Positions 1 through 5,326 of a stretch of DNA of 5,805 nucleotides are shown here, piece after piece. Source of the stretch: Alphaproteobacteria bacterium. Its GTDB lineage: Bacteria; Pseudomonadota; Alphaproteobacteria; Micropepsales; Micropepsaceae. How positions within the stretch are numbered: the first letter of the stretch is position 1; the number at the start of each line of letters is the position of its first letter. The stretch lies in assembly GCA_015654715.1 (NCBI GenBank), contig JAATGK010000091.1:1-5805 (forward strand). The letters are read 5' to 3'. Under the pieces are notes generated by a model. That model was not told the origin of the DNA and ran no database searches. It worked only from the letters and a program-made list of their open reading frames with translations. A program made the position numbers and the translations under genes.

Positions 1-494
1 TAGCGCTTCGAGAACTGGAAGCTGCGGCGGGCTTTTGGCTTGCCGTACTTCTTGCGTTCGACCGCGCGCGGATCGCGGGTAAGGAAGCCGCCCGGCTTCA
101 ACACGGCGCGCAGCGCCGGCTCATAGTTCACCAGCGCGCGGCTGATACCGTGGCGCACCGCACCGGCCTGCCCCGACAAACCACCACCGGTGACCGTCAC
201 GACCACGTCGAACTGGCCGTCGCGATTGGCGGCGATCAGCGGCTGGCGCACGACCATGCGCAGCACCGCACGCGCGAAGTAAACTTTCTCGTCTTTGCTG
301 TTAACGGTGATGGTGCCTTTGCCCGGCTTCACCCACACGCGTGCCACCGCGTTCTTGCGGCGGCCGGTAGCATAGGAACGGCCCTTGGCATCGCGCTTGC
401 CGACCGCGGCTGCGGCCGTTTCGGCGGCGGTGGCAGGCTTCGCTTTGATCAGCGTCGTCTTCAGGTCACTGAAACTCTTAACTTCGTCCGCCAT
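1..494 (-). CDS. rpsI: 30S ribosomal protein S9
   Basis: S9 is a small-subunit protein of the 30S head; its C-terminal tail reaches the P-site tRNA. The frame reads 164 residues from ATG at 494-492. The last sense codon is Arg at 5-3, and bases 2-1 give TA, so only the final base of the stop codon is missing. The family signature [14 protein letters not shown] lies at about residues 103-116, and the basic tail ends in FSKR as in nearly all bacterial S9. The first 38 or so residues, rich in Ala and Thr, precede the conserved [15 protein letters not shown] block; this extension is usual in alphaproteobacteria and absent from the shorter enterobacterial protein. The start is supported by a GAAGG (504-508) nine bases upstream, inside the end of rplM. 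The gene follows the rplM stop by one base, so it is almost certainly cotranscribed and translationally coupled with it. Confidence 0.98.
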   Translation of the reverse strand, partial: MADEVKSFSDLKTTLIKAKPATAAETAAAAVGKRDAKGRSYATGRRKNAVARVWVKPGKGTITVNSKDEKVYFARAVLRMVVRQPLIAANRDGQFDVVVTVTGGGLSGQAGAVRHGISRALVNYEPALRAVLKPGGFLTRDPRAVERKKYGKPKARRSFQFSKR

Positions 495-495
495 A

Positions 496-972
496 TCAGG
501 CCGCCTTCACATGGTGATGGGTGTTCTTGGGGCTGAGCTTCGCCACGTCCAGCACGTCCGGCAATTGGGCGGCGTGGGGATGCTCGGCGCCGGCATAAAC
601 GCGCAAGTTGCTGAGCTGGCGACGGCCAAGCGGTCCGCGCGGCAGCATGCGTTCGATGGCCTTCTCGACGATGCGCTCGGGATGGGCCCCGCGCATGATG
701 TCGCCGGCGAAGCGCTCTTTGATGCCGCCGATGTAGCCGGTGTGATGGTAGTACACCTTCTTCTTCAGCTTATTGCCGGTGAGAAGCGCCTTGGCGGCAT
801 TGATAATGATGACGTTGTCGCCGCAATCCATATGCGGGGTATAGGTGGCTTTATGCTTGCCACGCAGGCGTATCGCGACGAGAGCAGCGAGCCGGCCGAC
901 AACCAAACCGCTGGCGTCGATCACAACCCACTTCTTCTCGATCTCGGAGGCCTTAGCCGAGTAGGTGGTCAT
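496..972 (-). CDS. rplM: 50S ribosomal protein L13
   Basis: L13 is an early-assembling 50S protein that binds 23S rRNA. The 158-residue product is complete and slightly longer than the 142-aa E. coli protein. Conserved blocks are visible in order: [17 protein letters not shown] (about 13-29), [22 protein letters not shown] (37-58), [14 protein letters not shown] (72-85) and the family signature around [20 protein letters not shown] (107-126), then HPHAAQLP (131-138). The C-terminus carries a short basic, His-rich tail (NTHHHVKAA). The ATG at 972-970 is preceded by AAGGA (984-988) and begins at the usual family position. It is the first gene of the rplM-rpsI operon, reading left from the promoter at 1002-1030. 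Regulation by the L13 autogenous mechanism known in E. coli cannot be judged here because the predicted leader is only about 23 nt. Confidence 0.99.
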   Translation of the reverse strand: MTTYSAKASEIEKKWVVIDASGLVVGRLAALVAIRLRGKHKATYTPHMDCGDNVIIINAAKALLTGNKLKKKVYYHHTGYIGGIKERFAGDIMRGAHPERIVEKAIERMLPRGPLGRRQLSNLRVYAGAEHPHAAQLPDVLDVAKLSPKNTHHHVKAA

Positions 973-1001
973 AGGTGGAAAATTCCTTATAGCGGACGCC
1001 G

Positions 1002-1030
1002 CCTATACGGGCATCCCGGCCACCCGTCAA
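1002..1030 (-). promoter_or_regulatory. sigma70-type promoter of the rplM-rpsI operon
   Basis: Read on the minus strand, TTGACG (1030-1025) is followed by exactly 17 bases and then TATAGG (1007-1002). The -35 matches consensus at 5 of 6 and the -10 at 4 of 6, with optimal spacing. Transcription would start near 995, giving a leader of about 23 nt that contains the AAGGA ribosome-binding site. This is the best promoter-like pair upstream of rplM. It is called from consensus alone. Confidence 0.7.
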
Positions 1031-1066
1031 GCGAATGAGGCCGAAAATACGGGATATTTGTTGTGC

Positions 1067-1080
1067 GGTAATATATTACC
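1067..1080. repeat. 14-bp perfect palindrome, possible operator
   Basis: GGTAATATATTACC is perfectly self-complementary. The dyad continues as TG/CA (1064-1065 and 1082-1083) after one mismatched pair. It lies about 37 bp upstream of the rplM -35 and about 120 bp upstream of the receptor's candidate -35. A symmetric AT-rich core in an intergenic region suggests a site for a dimeric regulator, but it matches no operator consensus I can name with confidence. Confidence 0.5.
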
Positions 1081-1180
1081 ACATTATCCGGGACCGCCAG
1101 CCGGGGGATCGGTAAGCGCTGCGGGGGCCTTACTCTACTAACTTTGTGTACTCAATATATCACCAACGTTCATTTGTTAT

Positions 1181-1251
1181 TTCCAACATTGTCCACCTAT
1201 CTTGACGTACACCGTCATCGCATTATGTCATTCGCATGTACAATGTTGGAA
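1181..1251. repeat. 12-bp perfect inverted repeat framing the candidate receptor promoter
   Basis: TTCCAACATTGT (1181-1192) and its exact reverse complement ACAATGTTGGAA (1240-1251) are separated by 47 bp, with centres 59 bp apart. A third, imperfect copy of the core, CCAACGTTC (1163-1171), sits exactly 20 bp before CCAACATTG (1183-1191), which is about two helical turns. The left arm lies just upstream of TTGACG and the right arm just after the expected start site. This would suit a bipartite operator; a long stem-loop is a less likely alternative because of the loop length. Confidence 0.6.
1202..1229 (+). promoter_or_regulatory. candidate promoter for the TonB-dependent receptor
   Basis: TTGACG (1202-1207) is a strong -35 match. 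After 16 bases comes TATGTC (1224-1229), a weak -10 that keeps only the leading TAT. The predicted start near 1236 would give a leader of about 210 nt before the receptor ATG. Its position inside the 12-bp inverted repeat strengthens the case. No better pair was seen between 1100 and 1440. Confidence 0.4.
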
Positions 1252-1272
1252 CACGATTTGATCGGAGGCACG

Positions 1273-1359
1273 ATGGACCGCAGGAAACGCAGCACTGACG
1301 CCAATCGCATGGCTCGCGCTGCGCCCATGACGTCCATGGCGTGTCACATGCCGAACTAG
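1273..1359 (+). CDS. possible methionine-rich 28-aa leader peptide upstream of the receptor
   Basis: An ATG at 1273 follows GGAGG (1264-1268) with a 4-nt gap, a better Shine-Dalgarno than the receptor's own. The frame runs 28 codons to TAG at 1357-1359. The product begins MDRRKRSTDANRM and has five methionines (1, 13, 19, 22, 26) and one cysteine (24), with a Met-dense end (M19 to M26). It ends 86 nt before the receptor ATG, and the candidate promoter lies upstream, so it would be on the receptor mRNA. It resembles a leader peptide that might tune downstream expression. I recognise no family, and a chance ORF remains quite possible. Confidence 0.35.
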   Translation: MDRRKRSTDANRMARAAPMTSMACHMPN

Positions 1360-1392
1360 CGCCTTCCCAACCAACGCCCTTCTCCACCTCCT

Positions 1393-1410
1393 CCCCGGCC
1401 AGCGCCGGGG
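1393..1410 (+). promoter_or_regulatory. GC-rich hairpin in the receptor mRNA leader
   Basis: CCCCGGC (1393-1399) pairs perfectly with GCCGGGG (1404-1410) around a CAGC loop. No T-run follows, so it is not an intrinsic terminator by itself. It lies between the short upstream ORF and the receptor's ribosome-binding site (AAGGAA, 1435-1440). It could influence ribosome access or simply be a stable leader structure. Confidence 0.4.
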
Positions 1411-1445
1411 CACGGATGCCTACTGCCGAACGCCAAGGAAAACCG

Positions 1446-3854
1446 ATGACCATTTCTTCCCTCCGCCTGCGCCCGCTGCTTCTTCTGTCCACTTCTTTCG
1501 CTGTCGTTTTCCTCACCGGTCAAGCCATGGCTGACGCGGCGGCCGATGCGTCCGGCACCGAAACGGTCATCGTCACCGGCACGCGCGTTGCGGGCCGTTC
1601 CAAGCTCGATACCTTGGCGCCAGTCGACGTCGTGGCGCCGGCCGAGCTGCAGAACCGCGGCAGCACCGAATTCGCCGCCGCTTTGGCCGAAAGCATCCCG
1701 TCGCTGACCTTCCCGCGCGCCTCGGTGGTGGATGCCACCGACTCCATCCGTCCGGCGATCCTGCGCGGCCTATCGCCCGACGAAACGCTGGTGCTGGTCA
1801 ACGGTTTGCGCCAGCACGCGTCGGCGCTGGTGAACCTCAACGGCTCGGTCGGACGCGGTGCGGCGGCGGTCGACCTCAACACCATCCCGACGGACGCGCT
1901 GGAATCGGTGGAAGTGCTGCGCGACGGCGCGTCAGCCCAATATGGCTCGGACGCCATTGCCGGCGTGGTCAACTTGCGCCTCAAGCAGGCGTCCTCCGGC
2001 GGCGGCGCCAGTGTCACCGGCGGCGGTTATCTCACCACGGTGAAGACCGCGAGCGACAATCGCGATGTTGAGGACGGTGCCACGGTCACGGTGTCGGCCT
2101 GGCAAGGCTTTTCGCTCGGCGGCAACGGCTTCCTTACGGTGACCGGCGAGTACTTGCACCGCGACTCGACCGGACGCTCCGATATCGATCCACGACCCAC
2201 GGCCCACGGCCAGGTCACGGCCCGTATCGGCGATCCGCAAATCGATCCGCAATGGTCGCTCGTTGCCAACGCCGGTTACGATCTCGACGCCGACTGGCAA
2301 GCATATGGCTGGGTCCAGTACCAGGATCGCAAGAGCAAAAGCGCCGCCTTCCCGCGCCTCTCCGACAACGTCAACAACGTCACGGCGATCTATCCCAACG
2401 GCTTTTTGCCCGAGATCGGCGTCAGCTCGCAGGACGTCAGCGCCGCCGGCGGCGTAAAGGGAACGTTGCTGGGCTGGAAGGCCGATTTCAGCGTCTCTTA
2501 TGGCCGCAATGCGCTCGACTTCGAGACGCTCGATACACTGAACGCAACCTACGGCTCCGCGTCGCCAACCAACTTCAACGACGGCAGCTTGATCTACGAT
2601 CAGCTCGTGCTCGACGCCGCTTTCAGCCGCGGCTTCGATATCGGTTTGGCCGGCCCGCTGAACTTCGCCTGGGGTCTTGAGGAGCGCCGCGAGAGCTACC
2701 AGATCGAAGCCGGTCAGCATGAAAGCTATGACCGTGGACCGCTCGGCACCAACACTGGGCTGGCAGGCGGTGCCCAGGGCTTCGTCGGCTTCCAGCCGTC
2801 GAATGTCGTCGACCAGGACCGCAACAATTTTGCGGCCTATATCGATCTCGAACTTCCGATCACCACCGCGCTGACCGTCGATGGCGCCGTGCGCTACGAA
2901 CATTATTCGGACTTCGGCGATACCCTGACCGGCAAAGTCTCGGGCCGTTATGACTTCACCCCTAATTTCGCGCTGCGCGGCTCCTTCTCGACCGGCTTCC
3001 GGGCGCCGTCGCTGCAGCAGTCCTATTTCACCTCGACCTCATCGGTGATCCAGGATGGCGCGGTGGTGGAAACCGGCACGTTCCCGGCGACCAGCCCGGT
3101 CGCCGTGGCCCTCGGCGGCAAGCCGCTCAAGGCCGAGAAGTCGAAGAATTATTCGGTCGGCACGGTGGTCCGCTTCGGCGGCTTCGATCTCACCGTCGAC
3201 GCTTATCGTATCGACATCGACGACCAGATCGTGCTGTCGGAGTTGATCAACCGCACCTTCTCGACCCAAGTGGCGTCTCTGCTCGATCCGCTTCACGTTC
3301 AGGCGGCGCGCTTCTTCCTCAACGGCGTGGCGAGCCGCACCCGCGGCATCGATGCGGTCGGTCATTACCAGCTTCCGACCGATGCCTATGGCAAATTCGA
3401 TTTCACCCTGGCCGCCAACTATAACGACGCCGCGGTGACCAAGGTGCCGACCAACTCGTCGGTGCTCAATCCGGTGCCGACGCTGTTCGCGCGCCAGCGC
3501 ATCCTGACGCTGACCAATGGCACGCCCGAGTACAAGGTGACGGCGTCCACCGATTGGACTCTTGACCGCTTCGGCGCCACTTTGCGGGCGACCTATTACG
3601 GCGACGTGTTGCAGGCCGCTTCCACAGCTTCGGGCGATTACTGGACCGGCAACAAGATCGTCGTTGATCTGGAGACGCGTTATCAGATCACCGACAATGT
3701 CGGCGTCGCGGTTGGTGCCGACAATTTGCTCGACACCTATCCCACCGCTGTGCCGGCCGCGCTGAGCTCGAACGGCGTGCTCGGCTTCCCCTATTACTCG
3801 CCCTTCGGGTTCAATGGCCGCTATGTCTACGGCCGCCTGAACGTGAAGTGGTAG
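1446..3854 (+). CDS. TonB-dependent outer-membrane receptor, substrate unknown
   Basis: The 802-aa product is a complete ligand-gated outer-membrane transporter that would take up a scarce substrate using TonB-ExbBD energy. A Sec signal peptide is clear: basic LRLRP, hydrophobic LLLLSTSFAVVFL, and likely cleavage at AMA|D (29/30). A TonB-box-like ETVIVTG follows at 39-45. The plug spans about 54-180, with RGLSPDETLVLVNGLRQH (107-124) and LRDGASAQYGSDAIAGVVN (158-176). The remainder is beta-barrel, with the conserved GFRAPS at 517-522, and the chain ends in an aromatic residue (NVKW, W802), as needed for BAM recognition. I chose ATG 1446 because AAGGAA (1435-1440) precedes it and the signal peptide starts there; the in-frame ATG at 1341 would add 35 low-complexity residues before the signal. 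No FecI/FecR-like extension, TonB or inner-membrane transporter is adjacent. The substrate may be a siderophore, sugar, peptide or other; the sequence alone does not decide. Confidence 0.97.
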   Translation: MTISSLRLRPLLLLSTSFAVVFLTGQAMADAAADASGTETVIVTGTRVAGRSKLDTLAPVDVVAPAELQNRGSTEFAAALAESIPSLTFPRASVVDATDSIRPAILRGLSPDETLVLVNGLRQHASALVNLNGSVGRGAAAVDLNTIPTDALESVEVLRDGASAQYGSDAIAGVVNLRLKQASSGGGASVTGGGYLTTVKTASDNRDVEDGATVTVSAWQGFSLGGNGFLTVTGEYLHRDSTGRSDIDPRPTAHGQVTARIGDPQIDPQWSLVANAGYDLDADWQAYGWVQYQDRKSKSAAFPRLSDNVNNVTAIYPNGFLPEIGVSSQDVSAAGGVKGTLLGWKADFSVSYGRNALDFETLDTLNATYGSASPTNFNDGSLIYDQLVLDAAFSRGFDIGLAGPLNFAWGLEERRESYQIEAGQHESYDRGPLGTNTGLAGGAQGFVGFQPSNVVDQDRNNFAAYIDLELPITTALTVDGAVRYEHYSDFGDTLTGKVSGRYDFTPNFALRGSFSTGFRAPSLQQSYFTSTSSVIQDGAVVETGTFPATSPVAVALGGKPLKAEKSKNYSVGTVVRFGGFDLTVDAYRIDIDDQIVLSELINRTFSTQVASLLDPLHVQAARFFLNGVASRTRGIDAVGHYQLPTDAYGKFDFTLAANYNDAAVTKVPTNSSVLNPVPTLFARQRILTLTNGTPEYKVTASTDWTLDRFGATLRATYYGDVLQAASTASGDYWTGNKIVVDLETRYQITDNVGVAVGADNLLDTYPTAVPAALSSNGVLGFPYYSPFGFNGRYVYGRLNVKW

Positions 3855-3863
3855 CGCGCATGG

Positions 3864-3885
3864 GGGCGCGCGCCCTCGCGCGCCC
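3864..3885 (+). terminator. GC-rich hairpin after the receptor gene, possible terminator
   Basis: GGGCGCGCG (3864-3872) pairs perfectly with CGCGCGCCC (3877-3885) around a CCCT loop, nine bases after the receptor stop. Only a poor T-tract follows (TGTTCCTT), so termination may be weak or factor-assisted. It separates the receptor from the next gene, which has its own candidate promoter. Confidence 0.5.
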
Positions 3886-3904
3886 TGTTCCTTGCCGCCG
3901 GGTA

Positions 3905-3918
3905 GTGCAATTTTGCAC
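3905..3918. repeat. inverted repeat overlapping the -35 of the next gene
   Basis: GTGCAA and TTGCAC form a perfect 6-bp dyad separated by TT. The right arm is itself the -35 hexamer of the candidate promoter at 3913-3940, so a protein bound here would be placed to block or alter RNA polymerase access. No known operator consensus is claimed. Confidence 0.45.
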
Positions 3919-3940
3919 CCATAACAACACTACTTAAAAT
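3913..3940 (+). promoter_or_regulatory. candidate promoter for the 349-aa protein gene
   Basis: TTGCAC (3913-3918) and TAAAAT (3935-3940) are separated by 16 bp; the -35 matches consensus at 4 of 6 and the -10 at 5 of 6. Transcription would begin near 3947 and give a leader of about 140 nt. The pair lies in the most AT-rich part of the gap between the receptor and the next gene. A weaker alternative is TTGCTC (3970-3975) with TTAAGG (3992-3997). Confidence 0.55.
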
Positions 3941-3945
3941 TGTCC

Positions 3946-3967
3946 ACAGGTCTAATATGTAACCTGT
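3946..3967. repeat. inverted repeat at the expected transcription start
   Basis: ACAGGT (3946-3951) and ACCTGT (3962-3967) are exact reverse complements separated by 10 bp, so the arm centres are 16 bp apart, about one and a half helical turns. The repeat begins at the predicted start site of the promoter at 3913-3940, a classic repressor position. It could instead be a weak RNA hairpin at the 5' end of the transcript. Confidence 0.4.
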
Positions 3968-4005
3968 AGTTGCTCCTCCAAGCCGTCTTCGTTAAGGTCA
4001 ATGCG

Positions 4006-4019
4006 GCGTCAAGTGACGC
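4006..4019. repeat. short dyad in the leader of the 349-aa protein gene
   Basis: GCGTCA (4006-4011) and TGACGC (4014-4019) are reverse complements separated by AG. As RNA this would form a five-pair hairpin with a tetraloop. It lies about 70 nt before the start codon. It is short enough to be chance. Confidence 0.25.
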
Positions 4020-4088
4020 GCAATCCCTTAATCCGCGCAGCTAGAGCCGCGCTCGCACACGACGAACAGCGGTTCAAAGGAGGATGGA

Positions 4089-5138
4089 ATGGCAGGCACT
4101 TATGATGGAATTCTCGTACGTCAAAACCTAGGCGATACGGGAACGGTACCCAGGACCGGAGGCTGGACAGCCTCCCCCGATATTATTGCGGCCGGGGTAA
4201 CCCCAATCCAAAAGCCCAGCGACGTTCTGACGACGCAGGCAAGTTATGCCAGCGACCCGACCCAGCCGGTTGTCTTGAACGCAACCAATTACATGTACAT
4301 ACGCGGTAAAAATCTGGGCACCGCCGCACAATCTGGAATTGCACGTTTGTTCGCGGCGAAACAATCGCTGTTCCTGTATCCGCAACAGTGGATGCAGAAT
4401 CCGATCAAGACCCAAAACGGTTCCGACACCACACCGATTGCAACGCTCGATCCCAATGCGATCGGCGTCACCACCGATCCGTTCATCTGGGTTCCTTCCG
4501 ATATCGCCGAGCACTATTGCGTCGTCGGGTTTATCTCCACTGCTGGCCACACCTTCGATTCCCAGAAGCCGCCAAATGCCGTCACCTCGTTGGACGACTT
4601 GGCCGCTTGGATCGCCAAGACGGGCGGCGCCGGCAGGCATAATGTTCAGTTCACCTCTGCGAGCTCGCCGACCTTTACCAACAAGACGCACTATCCGCCG
4701 TCGTCCACCGACGCCACCGTCCAGTTCGCGGTCACCTGCATAAGTTGCCCGGTCGGCTCGCAAGTGTCCTTCTCGTGCGGCAAGCCGTTGCCGGACGGCA
4801 CCTACATCAACCTGCCGATTTCGACGGTCACCAAGGCCTCCAAGATGGGCTTCTTCGTCGAATACGTTGTTCCAGCGGGTTGGGAATCCGATATCTACTA
4901 TTCCTATTATTCCAACGGTAAGCCGCCGGTGGACGACAACTTCTCGGTGGCGATGAGCGCCTCGCTCGTCACCTCGGTCTCGGGCAATCGGGCGGTCGCC
5001 GGTCTGGGACATGCCCGCGATCAAGTCTTCCCGGATCACGTCGGCGTGCACCCCAGCGGACGGTTGTTGACCGATATGCCGGTCAATCGGTTGATCCCGG
5101 TGGGCAGCGACATCACCAAGCTGCCGACCAAGCTTTAA
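4089..5138 (+). CDS. uncharacterised, probably beta-rich 349-aa protein, no signal peptide
   Basis: I cannot name the family. The start is secure: AAAGGAGGA (4076-4084) precedes ATG 4089, a near-perfect Shine-Dalgarno that implies strong translation. The N-terminus (MAGTYDGILVRQNLGDTG) has no signal peptide, and I see no membrane helix, so the product is probably cytoplasmic or exported by a non-Sec route. Blocks in order: YDGILVRQNLGDTG and SPDII (5-33), NYMYIRGKNLG (67-77), PFIWVPSDIAEHYCVVGF (131-148), a helical-looking SLDDLAAWIAK (167-177), HNVQF (184-188), then a second beta-like half (about 208-300) with CISC (217-220), C230 and a Tyr-rich IYYSYYSNG (269-277). The NYxYIRxxNLG and FxWxP...HYC pattern resembles Ig-like/CARDB-like beta-sandwich domains in other uncharacterised bacterial proteins (from memory). 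It has its own promoter and terminator, so it is monocistronic. Nothing visible suggests an enzyme active site; a structural or binding role is only inference. Confidence 0.88.
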   Translation: MAGTYDGILVRQNLGDTGTVPRTGGWTASPDIIAAGVTPIQKPSDVLTTQASYASDPTQPVVLNATNYMYIRGKNLGTAAQSGIARLFAAKQSLFLYPQQWMQNPIKTQNGSDTTPIATLDPNAIGVTTDPFIWVPSDIAEHYCVVGFISTAGHTFDSQKPPNAVTSLDDLAAWIAKTGGAGRHNVQFTSASSPTFTNKTHYPPSSTDATVQFAVTCISCPVGSQVSFSCGKPLPDGTYINLPISTVTKASKMGFFVEYVVPAGWESDIYYSYYSNGKPPVDDNFSVAMSASLVTSVSGNRAVAGLGHARDQVFPDHVGVHPSGRLLTDMPVNRLIPVGSDITKLPTKL

Positions 5139-5190
5139 CCGGATCGTATCCGCAGACGTCGCGCCCGCCCTGCGGGTCCGGCACCTGATT

Positions 5191-5226
5191 GAAAGCCCGG
5201 CCATCTCTGACCGGGCTTTCTTTTTT
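5191..5226 (+). terminator. strong rho-independent terminator of the 349-aa protein gene
   Basis: GAAAGCCCGG (5191-5200) and CCGGGCTTTC (5211-5220) form a perfect 10-bp stem around a 10-nt loop, followed directly by six T residues (5221-5226). It lies 52 nt after the stop codon of the 349-aa protein gene and insulates the CoA-binding gene. The minus-strand side lacks a comparable T-run, so it appears to work in one direction. Confidence 0.92.
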
Positions 5227-5243
5227 GCATGGCTCCATTGAGC

Positions 5244-5272
5244 TTGGGATTTGGCCACGCATCGGCTACATA
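5244..5272 (+). promoter_or_regulatory. weak candidate promoter for the CoA-binding gene
   Basis: TTGGGA (5244-5249) is followed after 17 bp by TACATA (5267-5272). The -35 is fair and the -10 poor (3 of 6). A promoter is expected here because the terminator at 5191-5226 closes the upstream transcript, but the exact hexamers are uncertain. Confidence 0.3.
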
Positions 5273-5326
5273 GATGCTAGCCACCTGCGCGATTTCCCGC
5301 GCCCGCGCCGTGGAATCGAGAACACC

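Larger units (their letters stand above)
973..1445. other. divergent intergenic regulatory region between rplM and the receptor gene
   Basis: This 473-bp stretch between the divergent rplM and receptor genes carries no conserved long gene. Its middle (about 1040-1260) is clearly more AT-rich than the flanking genes. It contains the rplM promoter (1002-1030), a perfect palindrome (1067-1080), a long-spaced inverted repeat (1181-1251) around a candidate promoter (1202-1229), a possible short upstream ORF (1273-1359) and a GC hairpin (1393-1410). Each is listed separately. A reading frame continuous with the receptor extends back to 1341, but it is low-complexity and precedes the signal peptide, so I treat it as untranslated leader. 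Confidence 0.8.

Noticed and set aside
385..1038. 217-codon plus-strand frame across rplM
   Set aside because: It is antisense to L13 and S9, which are unmistakable.
1144..1272. Upstream in-frame extension of the 28-codon leader ORF from ATG 1144
   Set aside because: It has no Shine-Dalgarno and would begin upstream of the candidate promoter and run through the inverted repeat, so only the 1273 start was considered.
1341..1445. 35-residue N-terminal extension of the receptor from ATG 1341
   Set aside because: It would put a low-complexity Pro/Ser/Ala segment before a normal signal peptide, and the ATG at 1446 has a suitable ribosome-binding site.
1932..2903. 323-codon open frame on the minus strand inside the receptor gene
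   Set aside because: It lies wholly antisense to a well-supported receptor. Its translation is low in family-like motifs and reflects GC-rich codon bias on the opposite strand.
5191..5226. Bidirectional terminator
   Set aside because: The minus-strand side of the stem is not followed by a T-run, and no minus-strand gene ends there.
4128..5258. 376-codon open frame on the minus strand across the 349-aa protein gene
   Set aside because: It is longer than the sense gene, but the sense frame has a near-perfect Shine-Dalgarno and a terminator right after its stop. The antisense product is Arg/Gly/Asp-rich with no recognisable motif, and it runs through the terminator region.
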